Source: Mayamaea pseudoterrestris (lineage: Eukaryota; Bacillariophyta; Bacillariophyceae; Sellaphorales; Sellaphoraceae). Taken from it: DNA of 64,000 nt. Positions within the stretch are counted from its first letter, which is position 1. The number at the start of each line of letters is the position of its first letter. The stretch lies in assembly GCA_027923505.1 (NCBI GenBank), contig BROI01000008.1, positions 992,001-1,056,000 on the forward strand, read 5' to 3'. Position numbers and translations under genes: made by a program. This document shows positions 23,613 through 33,509 of the stretch, one piece after another. The notes under the pieces are model-generated. The model had not been told where the DNA came from and ran no database searches. It was given only the letters and a program-made list of their open reading frames with translations.

Positions 23613-24239
23613 CCTGCGAGATGATGCGTGAATGGTGAGTTGTCGGTAGTACCAGGGCGGCGATTAGCAGTCACCGCGCGGCATCAGCGGATGTGCGTTA
23701 GCTTACTGTACAGATAATGAGTACCTTTTACAAATCGTCATCGATTTAGAAAAACGTTGAATTTGCGGCGACTCGATCAGCTGCATTTATCGAGGCGAGA
23801 CAATAACGCAAAGATGGTCGAAGCATTCCGTCAAACTAAGCTCCATCGCACCAAATTCCGTCCATGACATTTGACCTACACTCTATTTTATACTAGTGGG
23901 TGTCATGGCATGAGGGCAGATACGTCAAATATTTGCAACTGTCGTGCTGCTTCTGTACAGCACTGCGATTACATGTCATTTAAGGCAGGTAGCTAGAGCG
24001 TCGTATCGGTTCTCAAAGAGAAACGCAGCGGTTTTGCCGTGGCGACAAACGCACGATGAAGTTCATCAAAAATGTCCGGCCGTCGTCTTCTCCTCTGCCA
24101 CAGATTGCGATCATTTGGCTGGCGATGAATTGGTGCTAACATTTTCGAATTACTCCACCATCTCTCTTATAAGTCTTGAGAGTAGTTACTACTAATCAAA
24201 GTCTGTCCGGAGTCCATTTGCCACACCTCGGCTTGTACG
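23613..24239. other. Intergenic, no gene seen
   Basis: About 630 bases with only short frames without motif or codon support. It should contain the 3' end of the gene at 22,889 and the promoter of the NF-YC-like gene. Confidence 0.45.
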
Positions 24240-25301
24240 ATGAGTTCCAGAGCCAGAGGCCACGCAAGTGGGAACGCTTCCGGCTCCGCCAATGAGGGTC
24301 AAGTTGCTGCTCAAGCACCGCAGCAGAATCAAAACGGCGAGTTGGAAAATCTTTTAGACGACATGTGGTCAAAGGCGACTCATGATATAAATTGCATTGC
24401 GCCAGGTATGTACTCGATGGTTGACCCTGATGTGCCCTCCGACAGTCGTCAGTCCACTCCATCCAAGGACTGTTTGACTCACACATTGCTTGTTTCCGGT
24501 ATACTTTTCATGTCGGCAGAGGCGGAAAACTGGAAGATACAAGCTTTACCTTTGGCTCGGATCAAGAAGATTATGAAAAGCGAAGAGTTTGTCATGCAAG
24601 AAATGGAGAAGGATCGTTGTATACAACAAGGGATTGATCCAGACGAGAAAACATCCATCAAGTTCATGATTTCGGCCGAAGCACCGCTAGTGATGAGCAA
24701 AGCTTGTGAGCTTCTCATCCGAGAGCTATCCGTAAGAGCTTGGCAGCATACAGCAAGGAATCGACGGAGGACGTTGCAGCGACAAGACATACACGCAGCT
24801 GTCGGCGAGAGTGACGTGTACGACTTTCTGATAGATATTATCCCGCGTGTCGCCACACATCGTCTACCGGCACCTAATGCTGTACCGGTAGACATGTCAC
24901 AAGTGGGCCAAGCATTAGTTGTGCAAAACTTTGGCATACCGCCAGGTCAGATGAATATCAACTTGCCAGCGGCCATGCTTCAACACGCAGGAAATATAAC
25001 TAGCGGGGCACCTAGCCAGGTTGACTTTAACGCCATACTGGAGCAGCATCACCAACAATTAAATCCTGAACAGCTCATGCAGCTTGGCTATCCCGTCCAG
25101 CTACCAAACCTGACTGCTCATACTGACAACGCCAATGGCCAACAGCAGCAGAACCATAATAACGGAGCGCAGCAACAGCCATCATTACAACAGCTAGCTC
25201 AAGCGCAGCAACAAGCAATAGCAGCTGCAAGCAGGATGCAGCTACAACAACAGCAGCAGCATCAATCGGACCAACAGCCATCGCAATGGTCCAATCCATA
25301 G
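24240..25301 (+). CDS. NF-YC-like histone-fold transcription factor subunit
   Basis: Residues about 100-205 form a CBF/NF-Y histone fold: ALPLARIKKIMKSEEF, MISAEAPLVMSKACELLIRE, LSVRAWQHTARNRRRTLQ, RQDIHAAVGESDVYDFLIDI. These match NF-YC (HAP5), which pairs with NF-YB and binds CCAAT with NF-YA. Between KIMKSEEF and MISAEAP there is an insert of about 20 residues (MEKDRCIQQGIDPDEKTS) where NF-YC normally has only a few. The C-terminal third is Gln-rich (QQQQNHNN, LQQLAQAQQQ), as in NF-YC activation domains. An N-terminal tail of about 95 residues is low complexity. DR1-associated DRAP1 is the alternative; the SAEAP-x-x-x-SKACE match favours NF-YC. Confidence 0.85.
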   Translation: MSSRARGHASGNASGSANEGQVAAQAPQQNQNGELENLLDDMWSKATHDINCIAPGMYSMVDPDVPSDSRQSTPSKDCLTHTLLVSGILFMSAEAENWKIQALPLARIKKIMKSEEFVMQEMEKDRCIQQGIDPDEKTSIKFMISAEAPLVMSKACELLIRELSVRAWQHTARNRRRTLQRQDIHAAVGESDVYDFLIDIIPRVATHRLPAPNAVPVDMSQVGQALVVQNFGIPPGQMNINLPAAMLQHAGNITSGAPSQVDFNAILEQHHQQLNPEQLMQLGYPVQLPNLTAHTDNANGQQQQNHNNGAQQQPSLQQLAQAQQQAIAAASRMQLQQQQQHQSDQQPSQWSNP

Positions 25302-25622
25302 AGGGGGCCTGCCCAATGAGTTCGCGCAGACGATTTGCGCGTTTACTCATGGGGCTTACGCTAGTAGACTACCGTATATCATTTTAATTGGGAGTTACAT
25401 TTCTGTCCGTGCTGTTTTAGCATATTTACAATCTCACTGATGGAAAGCGATCTACTGTCGAGCTTGGCGAGCGTATATAGAAAGTTGCATCCTCAAGCGC
25501 TACATGAACGAATTTTGCAGAATAGCGCAACACGTACTAAAAAGCAGAGACCTTCACCGCAAATTTAAACATGTTACTAATCAAGATCGAAAACAGCAAA
25601 GATACATAGTCCGCTGTCCACT
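25302..25622. other. Convergent intergenic region
   Basis: No gene seen. It holds the 3' ends of the NF-YC-like gene and of the minus-strand coiled-coil gene. Confidence 0.45.
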
Positions 25623-26524
25623 CTACATGCCGAAAAAATCATTCAAAAGCGATTTAACATTCCGTAGCCGAACCTTTTCCGCCGATCCACTGGCTGCCAA
25701 AATTTCATGAGGACTCTTGTGATGCCGATGTAGCCGCGATTCGGGTGATCTCGAAGCAGAAGCGGCAGTTCGTTCGCCTCGATCAGTCGTTGGCTGCTGC
25801 TGACGAACGTTGCGCGTGGACCCTCGAATGGGTTCATGATCGTACTACAAACGCGCCAAACATAACGTTGAGACATGAATTGCGCAGACAGATAATACTT
25901 GTTTAAAGAGAAAGCCCATTTTGGATTGATCTTGCTTACCTTGCGCTGCAGCATGCGATGAATATCTTGATCTTTTCGCACCACTTGATCAATCAACCTA
26001 GAATTCTTCGTCTGCTCCACCTGCACGACTCCCTTCCAATGATCCCTGTCTTTTGATAGCTCGTCGAATCTGTTTGCCCATTCTCGTTCTCGCGACTCCA
26101 GTGTTTTCTCCAGTTCCTTGCGTCGGTTGCTTTCCGATTCTAGTCGAGCCTCCAAGTCTCCGTGCACGCGTTCCAGTTCAACCAATCGTCGCTGCTGGCT
26201 TTCAATGATCCGCGCATATGCTTTGATCTCTTGCACTTCTTCTGTGACTAGTCGTTCAAAGAGTGGCGTCGGTTGCTTGGGGCTGGTGTTGGAGGTATTT
26301 GTGGCGGCAGCAGCAGCCATATTGTTGGCGTAGTTGGAGTAATTTTGCATTTGAAAAATTTGAGCATTATCGTCTTCATTGTGCTCCTGGTGTCTATTAA
26401 CTCCATTGGATGACAAGGAGGAAGAACCTCTATTTACATTTTGTCGTATTTTGGCGTCGTTCTTGCGATGTGCATCTGTTTGTAAATCTGGCGCCGCTAC
26501 AGCCTTCTCACTACTTGCCGGCAT
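25623..26524 (-). CDS. Coiled-coil protein of unknown function, two exons
   Basis: Exon 1 is 26,524-25,940 and exon 2 is 25,844-25,623, with an intron between them (GTAAGC..TTGTAG, 95 bases). The unspliced frame also stays open through the intron, but the spliced reading gives a more protein-like ending (SPHEILAASGSAEKVRLRN, then a short hydrophobic end). The product is 268 residues. The ATG at 26,524 is preferred over far-upstream starts because MPASSEKAV begins the polar conserved-looking part. Residues about 85-195 are a strong coiled coil (VTEEVQEIKAYARIIESQ, RRLVELERVHGDLEARLE, REWANRFDELSKDRDHW). N-terminal part is Asn/Ser-rich. No family recognised. Confidence 0.65.
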
Positions 26525-27098
26525 CGTGCTCCAATGTATTAAGCGTACAAGTAAGTTGATGTGACTGACAGGCACTTTTGCACAAGTTTGACGAACTTGA
26601 ACTACGATGCTGTTCGAAAAACTATCGGTTGTTGGAACGCTCGAGGCTCGAAGAAGTACTCCTTCACTCCGCCTGATTTCTAGCAACAAAGATTCTCTCG
26701 ATATGAACTTGTCAACGATATGGCTGCGCAAGCTTATCTTGCTCTTGCTGAAAGCTCGGCTGCCGACAAGACTTGCAAGAAGCCCATTCCTTCGCTGCTT
26801 CGCAGTTACAGCAGCAGCAGTTCAATTTCGCCGCGCTCGTCACACCTTCCCGTGCGTCGACAAAGATTTTAGTGCCGTTGCGATGCAATCGCCTCTCTTG
26901 AACAAGGTCTCTATCATATATGTACGCATCTACGCACGGTACGTACTGTGTTGGAAAACCTATGATAGACTGTAGTTCTAGTATGAATATCTAGTACCCA
27001 ACGGTAGTCTGGCACCAAAATGTTTACAAACAATGCAGAATGGACTCAGATACTGTATACGTCGGCCAATGAGGAAATGCACCGAGCTCTCCCTTTCT
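26525..27098. other. Intergenic, no gene seen
   Basis: About 570 bases. Frames here are short and without motifs. It includes the promoter of the minus-strand coiled-coil gene and the 3' end of the SSB gene. Confidence 0.45.
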
Positions 27099-27872
27099 TC
27101 AAAAGAAATCACCAGAACCAGCAGAACTTGGCCCGCCATCGCTTCGATCATTGTACGACTTGCCACCACTATTACCCGACCGACTTCGTCGAGCTTCCGC
27201 TTCGTCTTTGCTTTCCAGTATATCAAAGTCTCGAACAATTATTTTTGCCTTGTTTCTCAATTCGCCAGTCGCCCTATCCGTCCACTCGTCAATCTGCAAG
27301 CTTCCTATTACACTAACATGCGTCCCTCGATCAACATACTTGGAGACAAACTCGGCAGTGCTTCCCCATATCTCCAAGGCATACCAGTCCGTTTCCTCTT
27401 GGCCCCATTGAAGGTTGCTTGCTTGTCGTTCCAGCGAATGGTACTTGCGCTTGGTCGCTAGTGATAGATTGACAACCACCTTGCCGTCGTCAAAGTAACG
27501 GGGCTCGGGGTCGTTACCAATGCGTCCGGTCAAGTGAATCGTGTTAAACTTGGCGACTCCTTCGTCCCATGGTCCCATGTGTGCTTCAAGATCGGAATCT
27601 GACATGGAGTACGTGTCGGAAGGATCGGAGGGAGACTCGTAACTTGACGACGAAGAAGCTTGTCCATACTCCTCATAGTCATCGTCGAGGACAAACGACC
27701 GAGTGCTGGCGAGCCGAGTTGTGGATTGAACGGTTGTTGCATGAAATTCTCGGCTTATTGCAACATCTATCTTGCTGTGTTTCGTCCCAAATTTGCTGCT
27801 ACAGCTCCATCCATGTGCGACATTTAGAGACAAGAGGATCCCAATAATTGTACATGCGGCATGATTCCACAT
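27099..27872 (-). CDS. Organellar single-stranded DNA-binding protein (SSB, OB fold)
   Basis: From ATG at 27,872 the product is 257 residues. MWNHAACTIIGILLSLNVAHGW is a signal peptide, so plastid delivery is more likely than mitochondrial. Residues about 100-215 are an SSB OB fold: FNTIHLTGRIGNDPEPRYF, VVNLSLATKRKY, TDWYALEIWGSTAEFVSKYV, GTHVSVIGSLQIDEWTDRAT and KAKIIVRDFDILE. The C-terminus is Gly/Ser-rich and ends SGDFF, a shortened version of the bacterial acidic DDIPF tip that recruits partner proteins. Its 5' region is shared with the ferredoxin-domain gene (283 bases between starts). Confidence 0.88.
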   Translation of the reverse strand: MWNHAACTIIGILLSLNVAHGWSCSSKFGTKHSKIDVAISREFHATTVQSTTRLASTRSFVLDDDYEEYGQASSSSSYESPSDPSDTYSMSDSDLEAHMGPWDEGVAKFNTIHLTGRIGNDPEPRYFDDGKVVVNLSLATKRKYHSLERQASNLQWGQEETDWYALEIWGSTAEFVSKYVDRGTHVSVIGSLQIDEWTDRATGELRNKAKIIVRDFDILESKDEAEARRSRSGNSGGKSYNDRSDGGPSSAGSGDFF

Positions 27873-28155
27873 GATGGCAATGAATGTGGTGTGAGAGCGA
27901 GGGAACACTTTTGCGAGTGCTTGGCCATGGTGGATGGATCTCGACGCCATCCCGGGAGTAGCGCTACGACAGTTGCTGCGGTACTAAAAAGGCGATGGGC
28001 GTCACGGATTCGATGGATCGATCCCACGAGCAACAAACATCACGATCTTCTCTTTGAATTCGGCACCTCTTGTGTTGACCGCACACTTTGTACATACATC
28101 ACTGGCGCACTAAAGCAGACAAAAGCATATGCAAGAAAGCGACTGACTAGACAAT

Positions 28156-29781
28156 ATGGATCGTCAATTTCCATCGATTAACGGAATTCTCGTTTTGTTC
28201 CTTCTACGGCCAGATCGCATCGACGGATGGATACCATCACAGTCACAGGCCGTAACAAAATCCTTTCACACTTCCTCGTCTACTCGCCTTTTTAGCGAGT
28301 CTTCCTGGTCGACAACAGATGATTGGAATGGTCTTTCAAAGGCTGAAAGTGCTGACAACAATCTCCCTTTTGGGCTCATTCATCAAATTGACAGCCCAGA
28401 AAAGATTCCATCTGCCGAGGAACAGTGGCTACAAGATACAGTGGATGCAATATTCAATGATAAAGCAGATAGCAATGAATCTAGCGAGACTAGTCAGCAG
28501 AAGAACAGTCTGCCTGCTTCTTTTGAGGACGACATGGGCGACGAAATTGCACTATTGATTCGCTGCAATGAACAACCACAATCCATGCTCGTGCAGGAAG
28601 GACGGGCTCTGCCGCCATTGACGAATGCTGAGCGATTCCATCCTTCACAACTGGTGGAGCGGTTTGTCGGTGAACAGTGGGTTTCATCCAAATTCCTAGA
28701 CCGCAGCGTCAATAAAATGTTTGACTTGCACGCCAAAACTGCCACAACGCGCAATAATGACGAAAAGATCAAGGTCATGGATGCTAAATCGGTTGCCTCT
28801 TGGTTTCAGCAGTGCCTTCAGCCAGCGCAAGCGATTGGACCCCATGACCAGCGAGTGTTGAGTATTCTTGCAGCCTACTCTTCGTATGGAACTGGATACT
28901 TGACGCTGGATGACTTGAAGCGACTTTATCTACTAGCGCTTGTTGGTGAGAAACAAAGTGAATGCAACTCTTCCGAGGACATTGTCAAGCGACGATCCGA
29001 CGCCTTAAAATCTGTTTGGCGAGACTTGAAACATCATGGGATTCTTCCGCCGCTGGACGTGGAACGGGCTCGCATGCAGCTCGAGATGGTGCTTACTCAT
29101 GAGCCGACAACTCACTTTAGTTCACACAATAGCATGGACGAATGTGAACTCGTTTACGAAAAACTCGGAGATGACCGCGTCAAGAAGAGTAGCCATAAGC
29201 TCGTGGAGCTGGCATCGGATAAGGAGACACCGCTTTGGATTAATGACGGCGAGTTCATCTTCATCGACGAAGATTCGTGCATTGGATGTACCAATTGCGC
29301 ATTGGCCGCTCCTGGTAGTTTTGAAATACTTAGCGACGATGGACGAGCGCGTACATTTGATCAGCGTCCACGTAGTCCAGATATTGTGGCTGCCATTGCG
29401 GCTTGTCCGGTGGACTGCATGCATGACGTATCATTCGACGAGCTGAAGGAACTTGAGACTGCTCGGGATGAAGGTGATGGTCGAGAGGATCATCGCCACT
29501 TTGGCAGCAGCAAGGCACGGGGCACGGTTGCGCGAAAGCCACTTCACGTACAACGCAGGGAGAGTGACGCTAGTCACAGGAGCAGCTGGTATCACTATTT
29601 GAAAGATAAGTGCTGCAAAAGCTCTGCTTGTCCAGAGAGAGGGTGCTTTGACTGTCCGTCGTACAAGAACGGAAGCAATCCCTTCTTCCAAAAGCGCGTT
29701 CGCAAAGCAACACACATCAGATCGAAACATTTCATCGATATGGGAGTGGCGAATTCGTATAGAAAGACAGCAGATTTGTAA
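28156..29781 (+). CDS. Large protein with C-terminal [4Fe-4S] ferredoxin domain, probably plastid
   Basis: An intronless 541-residue frame. The N-terminal ILVLFLLRPDRIDGWIP is a weak signal peptide. Residues about 370-435 carry the ferredoxin module: FIFIDEDSCIGCTNCAL, GRARTFDQRPRSPDIV, AAIAACPVDCMHDV, giving C-x2-C-x2-C and a final C-P. This matches single-cluster ferredoxins such as those fused to DnaJ in plants. Residues about 230-260 (AAYSSYGTGYLTLDDLKRLY) look like an EF-hand-like loop without full ligands. After the cluster there is a basic tail with Cys pattern (CCKSSACPERGCFDC) that could bind another metal. The N-terminal 350 residues have no family I recognise; no DnaJ domain is present. 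Confidence 0.75.
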   Translation: MDRQFPSINGILVLFLLRPDRIDGWIPSQSQAVTKSFHTSSSTRLFSESSWSTTDDWNGLSKAESADNNLPFGLIHQIDSPEKIPSAEEQWLQDTVDAIFNDKADSNESSETSQQKNSLPASFEDDMGDEIALLIRCNEQPQSMLVQEGRALPPLTNAERFHPSQLVERFVGEQWVSSKFLDRSVNKMFDLHAKTATTRNNDEKIKVMDAKSVASWFQQCLQPAQAIGPHDQRVLSILAAYSSYGTGYLTLDDLKRLYLLALVGEKQSECNSSEDIVKRRSDALKSVWRDLKHHGILPPLDVERARMQLEMVLTHEPTTHFSSHNSMDECELVYEKLGDDRVKKSSHKLVELASDKETPLWINDGEFIFIDEDSCIGCTNCALAAPGSFEILSDDGRARTFDQRPRSPDIVAAIAACPVDCMHDVSFDELKELETARDEGDGREDHRHFGSSKARGTVARKPLHVQRRESDASHRSSWYHYLKDKCCKSSACPERGCFDCPSYKNGSNPFFQKRVRKATHIRSKHFIDMGVANSYRKTADL

Positions 29782-29796
29782 AGTCTATATATTGAT

Positions 29797-29882
29797 AAAT
29801 AAATAAATAACGAGACGTTTATATTAATACTGCTATCACAGAATGGCTCCTCCTGCCTTGAGCAGGTGAGAACATAATAGAC
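29797..29882 (+). repeat. 86-base dispersed repeat, copy 1
   Basis: Starts 15 bases after the stop of the ferredoxin-domain gene. The other copy lies at 56,936-57,021 in opposite orientation; I count two mismatches over 86 bases. It contains an imperfect hairpin CCTGC-CTTGA-GCAGG and a (AAAT)n run at one end. Confidence 0.85.
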
Positions 29883-29940
29883 CCACAGTCGTAAAGTGTA
29901 TATAATGATTTATGTAATTAACTATGACAATGTCTTTAAC

Positions 29941-32900
29941 CTACTGGCTCGGCTGAAGATTTTCGTCACGGCGATGCCGTTCTCGACTGCGGCGGCCGTC
30001 GCTATTGTTGTTACTTTGCATTGCAACAGCAGCCATCCCCACTACAGCTCCAACCACAGCAAGTCCGCCTCCAAGCTGCATCCAAATGTTATCTCCACTA
30101 GCTTGTGACTCGCCTGAAAATACATGCTGGGAGCCTGTTGACGGCACCGGTGGATATATAATTGCAGATTCTGAGTCGATATCGACAACTTGAGACCTTG
30201 ATCCGGACTCATGGTTATTACTAATCGGCTCGTACATTTCTTCGGTAAGCCCATTTGTGCAGCGTTCACTCTCCAGTGCTGCCTGATCGTCCGATAAGCT
30301 CGGCACACAGACGTCACCATGCGGATTGCGTGTCTCATCCGTCGATTCGCCCCCCATGCAATTGTTGTCCATCGCCAACATCCCGGCGCGTTCGTCAATC
30401 AAAATGAGACCCTCCAAAGTTCTTTTTGTGGCCTCACGCCAACCTCTATCAGACAGACCCTCCGACTTTAATTTCGAGAGCCTCTCACACAAATCGTTCT
30501 TCTCGACTTGGTCAGTTAACTGCCGCGATGATGCAGCTGCAATCAAGTCCATGATTTCGGACACAAGCTTCTGATCCTGTGCACAATTGCCTTCCACAGC
30601 ACGGTCATTGGACCTCTCAGGACTTTTGGAAGCACTGATAACCATTTCTTCGTGCAAAACGGTGGATTGGATACGAGGGGAAACAGTCGTACTATCGTCC
30701 CTTGCATCAAGATTATTGTTAGAAACATCAGTAGCTTCCGTGTTACTGCTATCAAGCTCTTCAATGAGAACTGTCGACTGTGTATGAGTAGATACCGAAA
30801 CATTTTCCTCCCTTCCCCACAACCAACCTCGGCCAACTGCAACAGATACAAAGCCGAAAACTGGAGGCAGAAAGTGACTAGCATTTTCATCCTCCATCAA
30901 AATTTGTAGGTTCTTGGTCACTTTGCGGCTATTTTCAACTGCTCGAATTGCCGCGCTAGTGTATTTGGTTTCGCGCATGTTCGGCTCTCGCGCTGCTCGA
31001 GCACGCTGTATGATAAGTTCCTTCGCAATAACGCCAGCGCCATGCATCCATCCGTGCGACGCCACTTGGTAACCAAACTCCGCCAAAGACATGATGTTTT
31101 GTGCAAAGTCAATTGCGGCAGTCGTTGTCTGGACACATCGAGCAGCAATGAGCCCCATTTCAAGCGCAGCGACAGACGAGACAACATTCATCCACACACC
31201 AAGCAGAGTCGGGGGTCGGTGCAAAGAGAGCTTATCGGTACTTAATAGTATCACCATTGGGTCTACATTTTCAAGGAACAGAGCTTCAGGTCCAGCGCCG
31301 AAGCCGCCAGTGTTAATTTCTGGCTTATTAGCAGCGCGCTTGCAAGATTCGCTCCAATTCTTACAGCGAAATAGTTCAAAGGCAATAAACGGAAGTAGAG
31401 CCACTGTCGAGACAAAACTTCCAGACTGCGCAAAAATGAGTTCCCATAGTAGAGCAAGAAGTGCTGGGCATCGTCGAGCAACAGACAGCAAAATAGCCAT
31501 TTCACGGGACGGTGGAAAGCTCTCGACCGCCTTTTTGTATGCCATGACGGCAGGCTTGGCATGCGCATCCAAATCCATTGACGCTAACATGGTCTGAAAG
31601 TCACTCACAGATCCCGGTGAAGGAGAAGATGAAGACGATGCTGGCATAGAGGATGTGTACTGCTGATGTTGATTGCTGCTTTCGTGAACAACAAGACTCT
31701 CGCTGCGCTGATCTCCCGGTTCGTGAATCGACTCACTGCCGGCATTGCCATTTTGAAGTATATCAACTTCAGTTCGAATTTGCTCCGACGTCACGGTAAG
31801 CATTGGAAGAAGTTCATTCCAAGTAAGTTGTCGTTCCGGTGGCACCGTCACAAGGGACATGTTACGACCGACGGCACCGGATGTGCGAGGTGCCGGGGTT
31901 GCTGTCGATGGACCAGCAGTCGACCCTGCAGATTGTTGCTGCGTACTTCCCCAATAATCAACCAGCCACCGCAGCATGGCAAGCTGCAGCATCTCATCCT
32001 GTGATATCGACTCGCTGACGGAAGCAAGAGCATCTCGCAGTGACATGCGCAAAGCGTTATGAATGGCTTGACTGCACCATTCATAACTATCATCGACACT
32101 GTGCAGCAATAAAATACCAGTTGCCACAAAGAACGGAGCGACGAGCACCGGAATCTTCCATATATCAAACTGAATAATTGTCACCACAAATAGGGCCGAT
32201 CCGTACAAACAAACGAGTCCAATATGCGTACATTCTCGCGGTGACTTGTCCAACTTGATATAGGCCGCGCCCATGACAGCAGCAATCAAACCTGAGATTG
32301 TTAAGTGATAAATGAAGCCCCATGAAGCTTCAACCCGAATCTGCGACAAGAACTGAATAGTTCGTACTTCAAGGAGAGTGGGGATAAACAGGCAAAGGCA
32401 AACAACTTTTCGCAGAGCCGACGGATCGAAATCGCCGAGTGCGTCGGCGAGCTTTGAAGGATTCTGCAACGCATGGATAGCTCGCTCCAGCTTGACTGGT
32501 ACGTATGACGGGTTCAAGTAGAAGAATGGTACCAAAATCAAAGCTGGCACAACAAAGAGACGAGGATACCAAAGGAACGCCGTCGAAAGGAGTAAAACCT
32601 TGGTAACCAACCCCAGCAGTATCAATATTAAAGCCAGTCTGATTCTCGCATCAAGATCCCATATTTCATTCACCAAATATCTAAGAAATCGACTCCATAA
32701 TAAATGCAGCGGATGCTTCATCAGCTTGTCCTTTAGTTGCCGTTTGCTCTCCAATCGTTGACTGACAGCAAGAATGCGCGATTGATTATGGTTCGTGAGA
32801 TTAGCCGTCCTATAAGGCCCAGCTGCAAGCATTAATGCCGTTGATACTTCGTTCTGGCACTCGTCGCTCGCGTTCATTTCTTCGATCACATGGTTTCTGT

Positions 32901-33012
32901 ATGTATTCATAGTTGATTCGGCAGCAGACTGCAATTGCCGGTCCGCTAATCCAATCGTGCTCGTGGGCTGCTCTCCGAGCGATTCCCATTCTCCGTCATC
33001 CAAAGGCTCCAT
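29941..33012 (-). CDS. Large multi-pass membrane protein of unknown function
   Basis: A 1,023-residue intronless frame from ATG (complement of 33,010-33,012). Residues about 125-335 contain at least six hydrophobic segments, for example LALILILLGLVTKVLLLSTA, LFVVPALILVPFFYL and FIYHLTISGLIAAVMGAAYI. Another segment lies near LLALLWELIFAQSGSFVSTV, and the far C-terminus has WMQLGGGLAVVGAVVGMAAV followed by an Asn/Arg-rich tail. Between them are long Ser/Gln-rich disordered stretches. A Gly/Ala-rich region (MHGAGVIAKELIIQRARAA) precedes a repeated segment (STHTQSTVLIEE and SPRIQSTVLHEE). I do not recognise the family; the single C-terminal helix suggests tail anchoring. Confidence 0.75.
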   Translation of the reverse strand: MEPLDDGEWESLGEQPTSTIGLADRQLQSAAESTMNTYRNHVIEEMNASDECQNEVSTALMLAAGPYRTANLTNHNQSRILAVSQRLESKRQLKDKLMKHPLHLLWSRFLRYLVNEIWDLDARIRLALILILLGLVTKVLLLSTAFLWYPRLFVVPALILVPFFYLNPSYVPVKLERAIHALQNPSKLADALGDFDPSALRKVVCLCLFIPTLLEVRTIQFLSQIRVEASWGFIYHLTISGLIAAVMGAAYIKLDKSPRECTHIGLVCLYGSALFVVTIIQFDIWKIPVLVAPFFVATGILLLHSVDDSYEWCSQAIHNALRMSLRDALASVSESISQDEMLQLAMLRWLVDYWGSTQQQSAGSTAGPSTATPAPRTSGAVGRNMSLVTVPPERQLTWNELLPMLTVTSEQIRTEVDILQNGNAGSESIHEPGDQRSESLVVHESSNQHQQYTSSMPASSSSSPSPGSVSDFQTMLASMDLDAHAKPAVMAYKKAVESFPPSREMAILLSVARRCPALLALLWELIFAQSGSFVSTVALLPFIAFELFRCKNWSESCKRAANKPEINTGGFGAGPEALFLENVDPMVILLSTDKLSLHRPPTLLGVWMNVVSSVAALEMGLIAARCVQTTTAAIDFAQNIMSLAEFGYQVASHGWMHGAGVIAKELIIQRARAAREPNMRETKYTSAAIRAVENSRKVTKNLQILMEDENASHFLPPVFGFVSVAVGRGWLWGREENVSVSTHTQSTVLIEELDSSNTEATDVSNNNLDARDDSTTVSPRIQSTVLHEEMVISASKSPERSNDRAVEGNCAQDQKLVSEIMDLIAAASSRQLTDQVEKNDLCERLSKLKSEGLSDRGWREATKRTLEGLILIDERAGMLAMDNNCMGGESTDETRNPHGDVCVPSLSDDQAALESERCTNGLTEEMYEPISNNHESGSRSQVVDIDSESAIIYPPVPSTGSQHVFSGESQASGDNIWMQLGGGLAVVGAVVGMAAVAMQSNNNSDGRRSRERHRRDENLQPSQ

Positions 33013-33509
33013 TCTTTTTTTAGTATCCGAGATGCACTATTTATGCTTACGCTTGTACTGATTGCTATTCGGCCACCGTAGTCCCAGATTGCTCCATGTT
33101 CGTTGTTGTGATGATGTTGTGTGATCGATGGAAAGCGAGGACGAGAATCGTGTTAAGAGAACCGGTACGACGTTTGATAACCGCTCCGACGAAACGAATG
33201 CGAAGCGACGACGAAACGTGACCACAATCGGTTCATCAATCGCACCTCAGTTACACTACACATTGTACCGGGATCACAAATATGCGCATTGCTTGCGCGG
33301 CAAAGAACCTCGTCGTAGCTTTACGGATGGTAATACAAACATACGCAAATGCGCTTGTGCAAGGTAGTAGATGTCGCACGGTTATTGCGCAGCGCACGTG
33401 AAGAGGACGACGTCATCATGTCGCAACGGCAGAGCCTCAATTAATGTCGTGAAGCATGTTCGGATAGATCCTACCACAATAATCATGCCATCTCAAAAAA
33501 CATTTGGCC
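33013..33509. other. Divergent intergenic region upstream of the glycosyltransferase gene
   Basis: A 79-codon ATG frame at 33,128-33,367 (+) lies here but has no motif. Near 33,393-33,415 a CACGTG (G-box) and an ACGTCA (half CRE) occur close together, upstream of the start at 33,510. Confidence 0.4.

Noticed and set aside
26525-26731. N-terminal extension of the coiled-coil protein
   Set aside because: The open frame continues to 26,731, but the composition changes and ATG 26,524 begins the plausible protein.
33128-33367. 79-codon frame upstream of the glycosyltransferase gene
   Set aside because: It has an ATG but no motif. It could be a 5' exon or chance; not enough to call.
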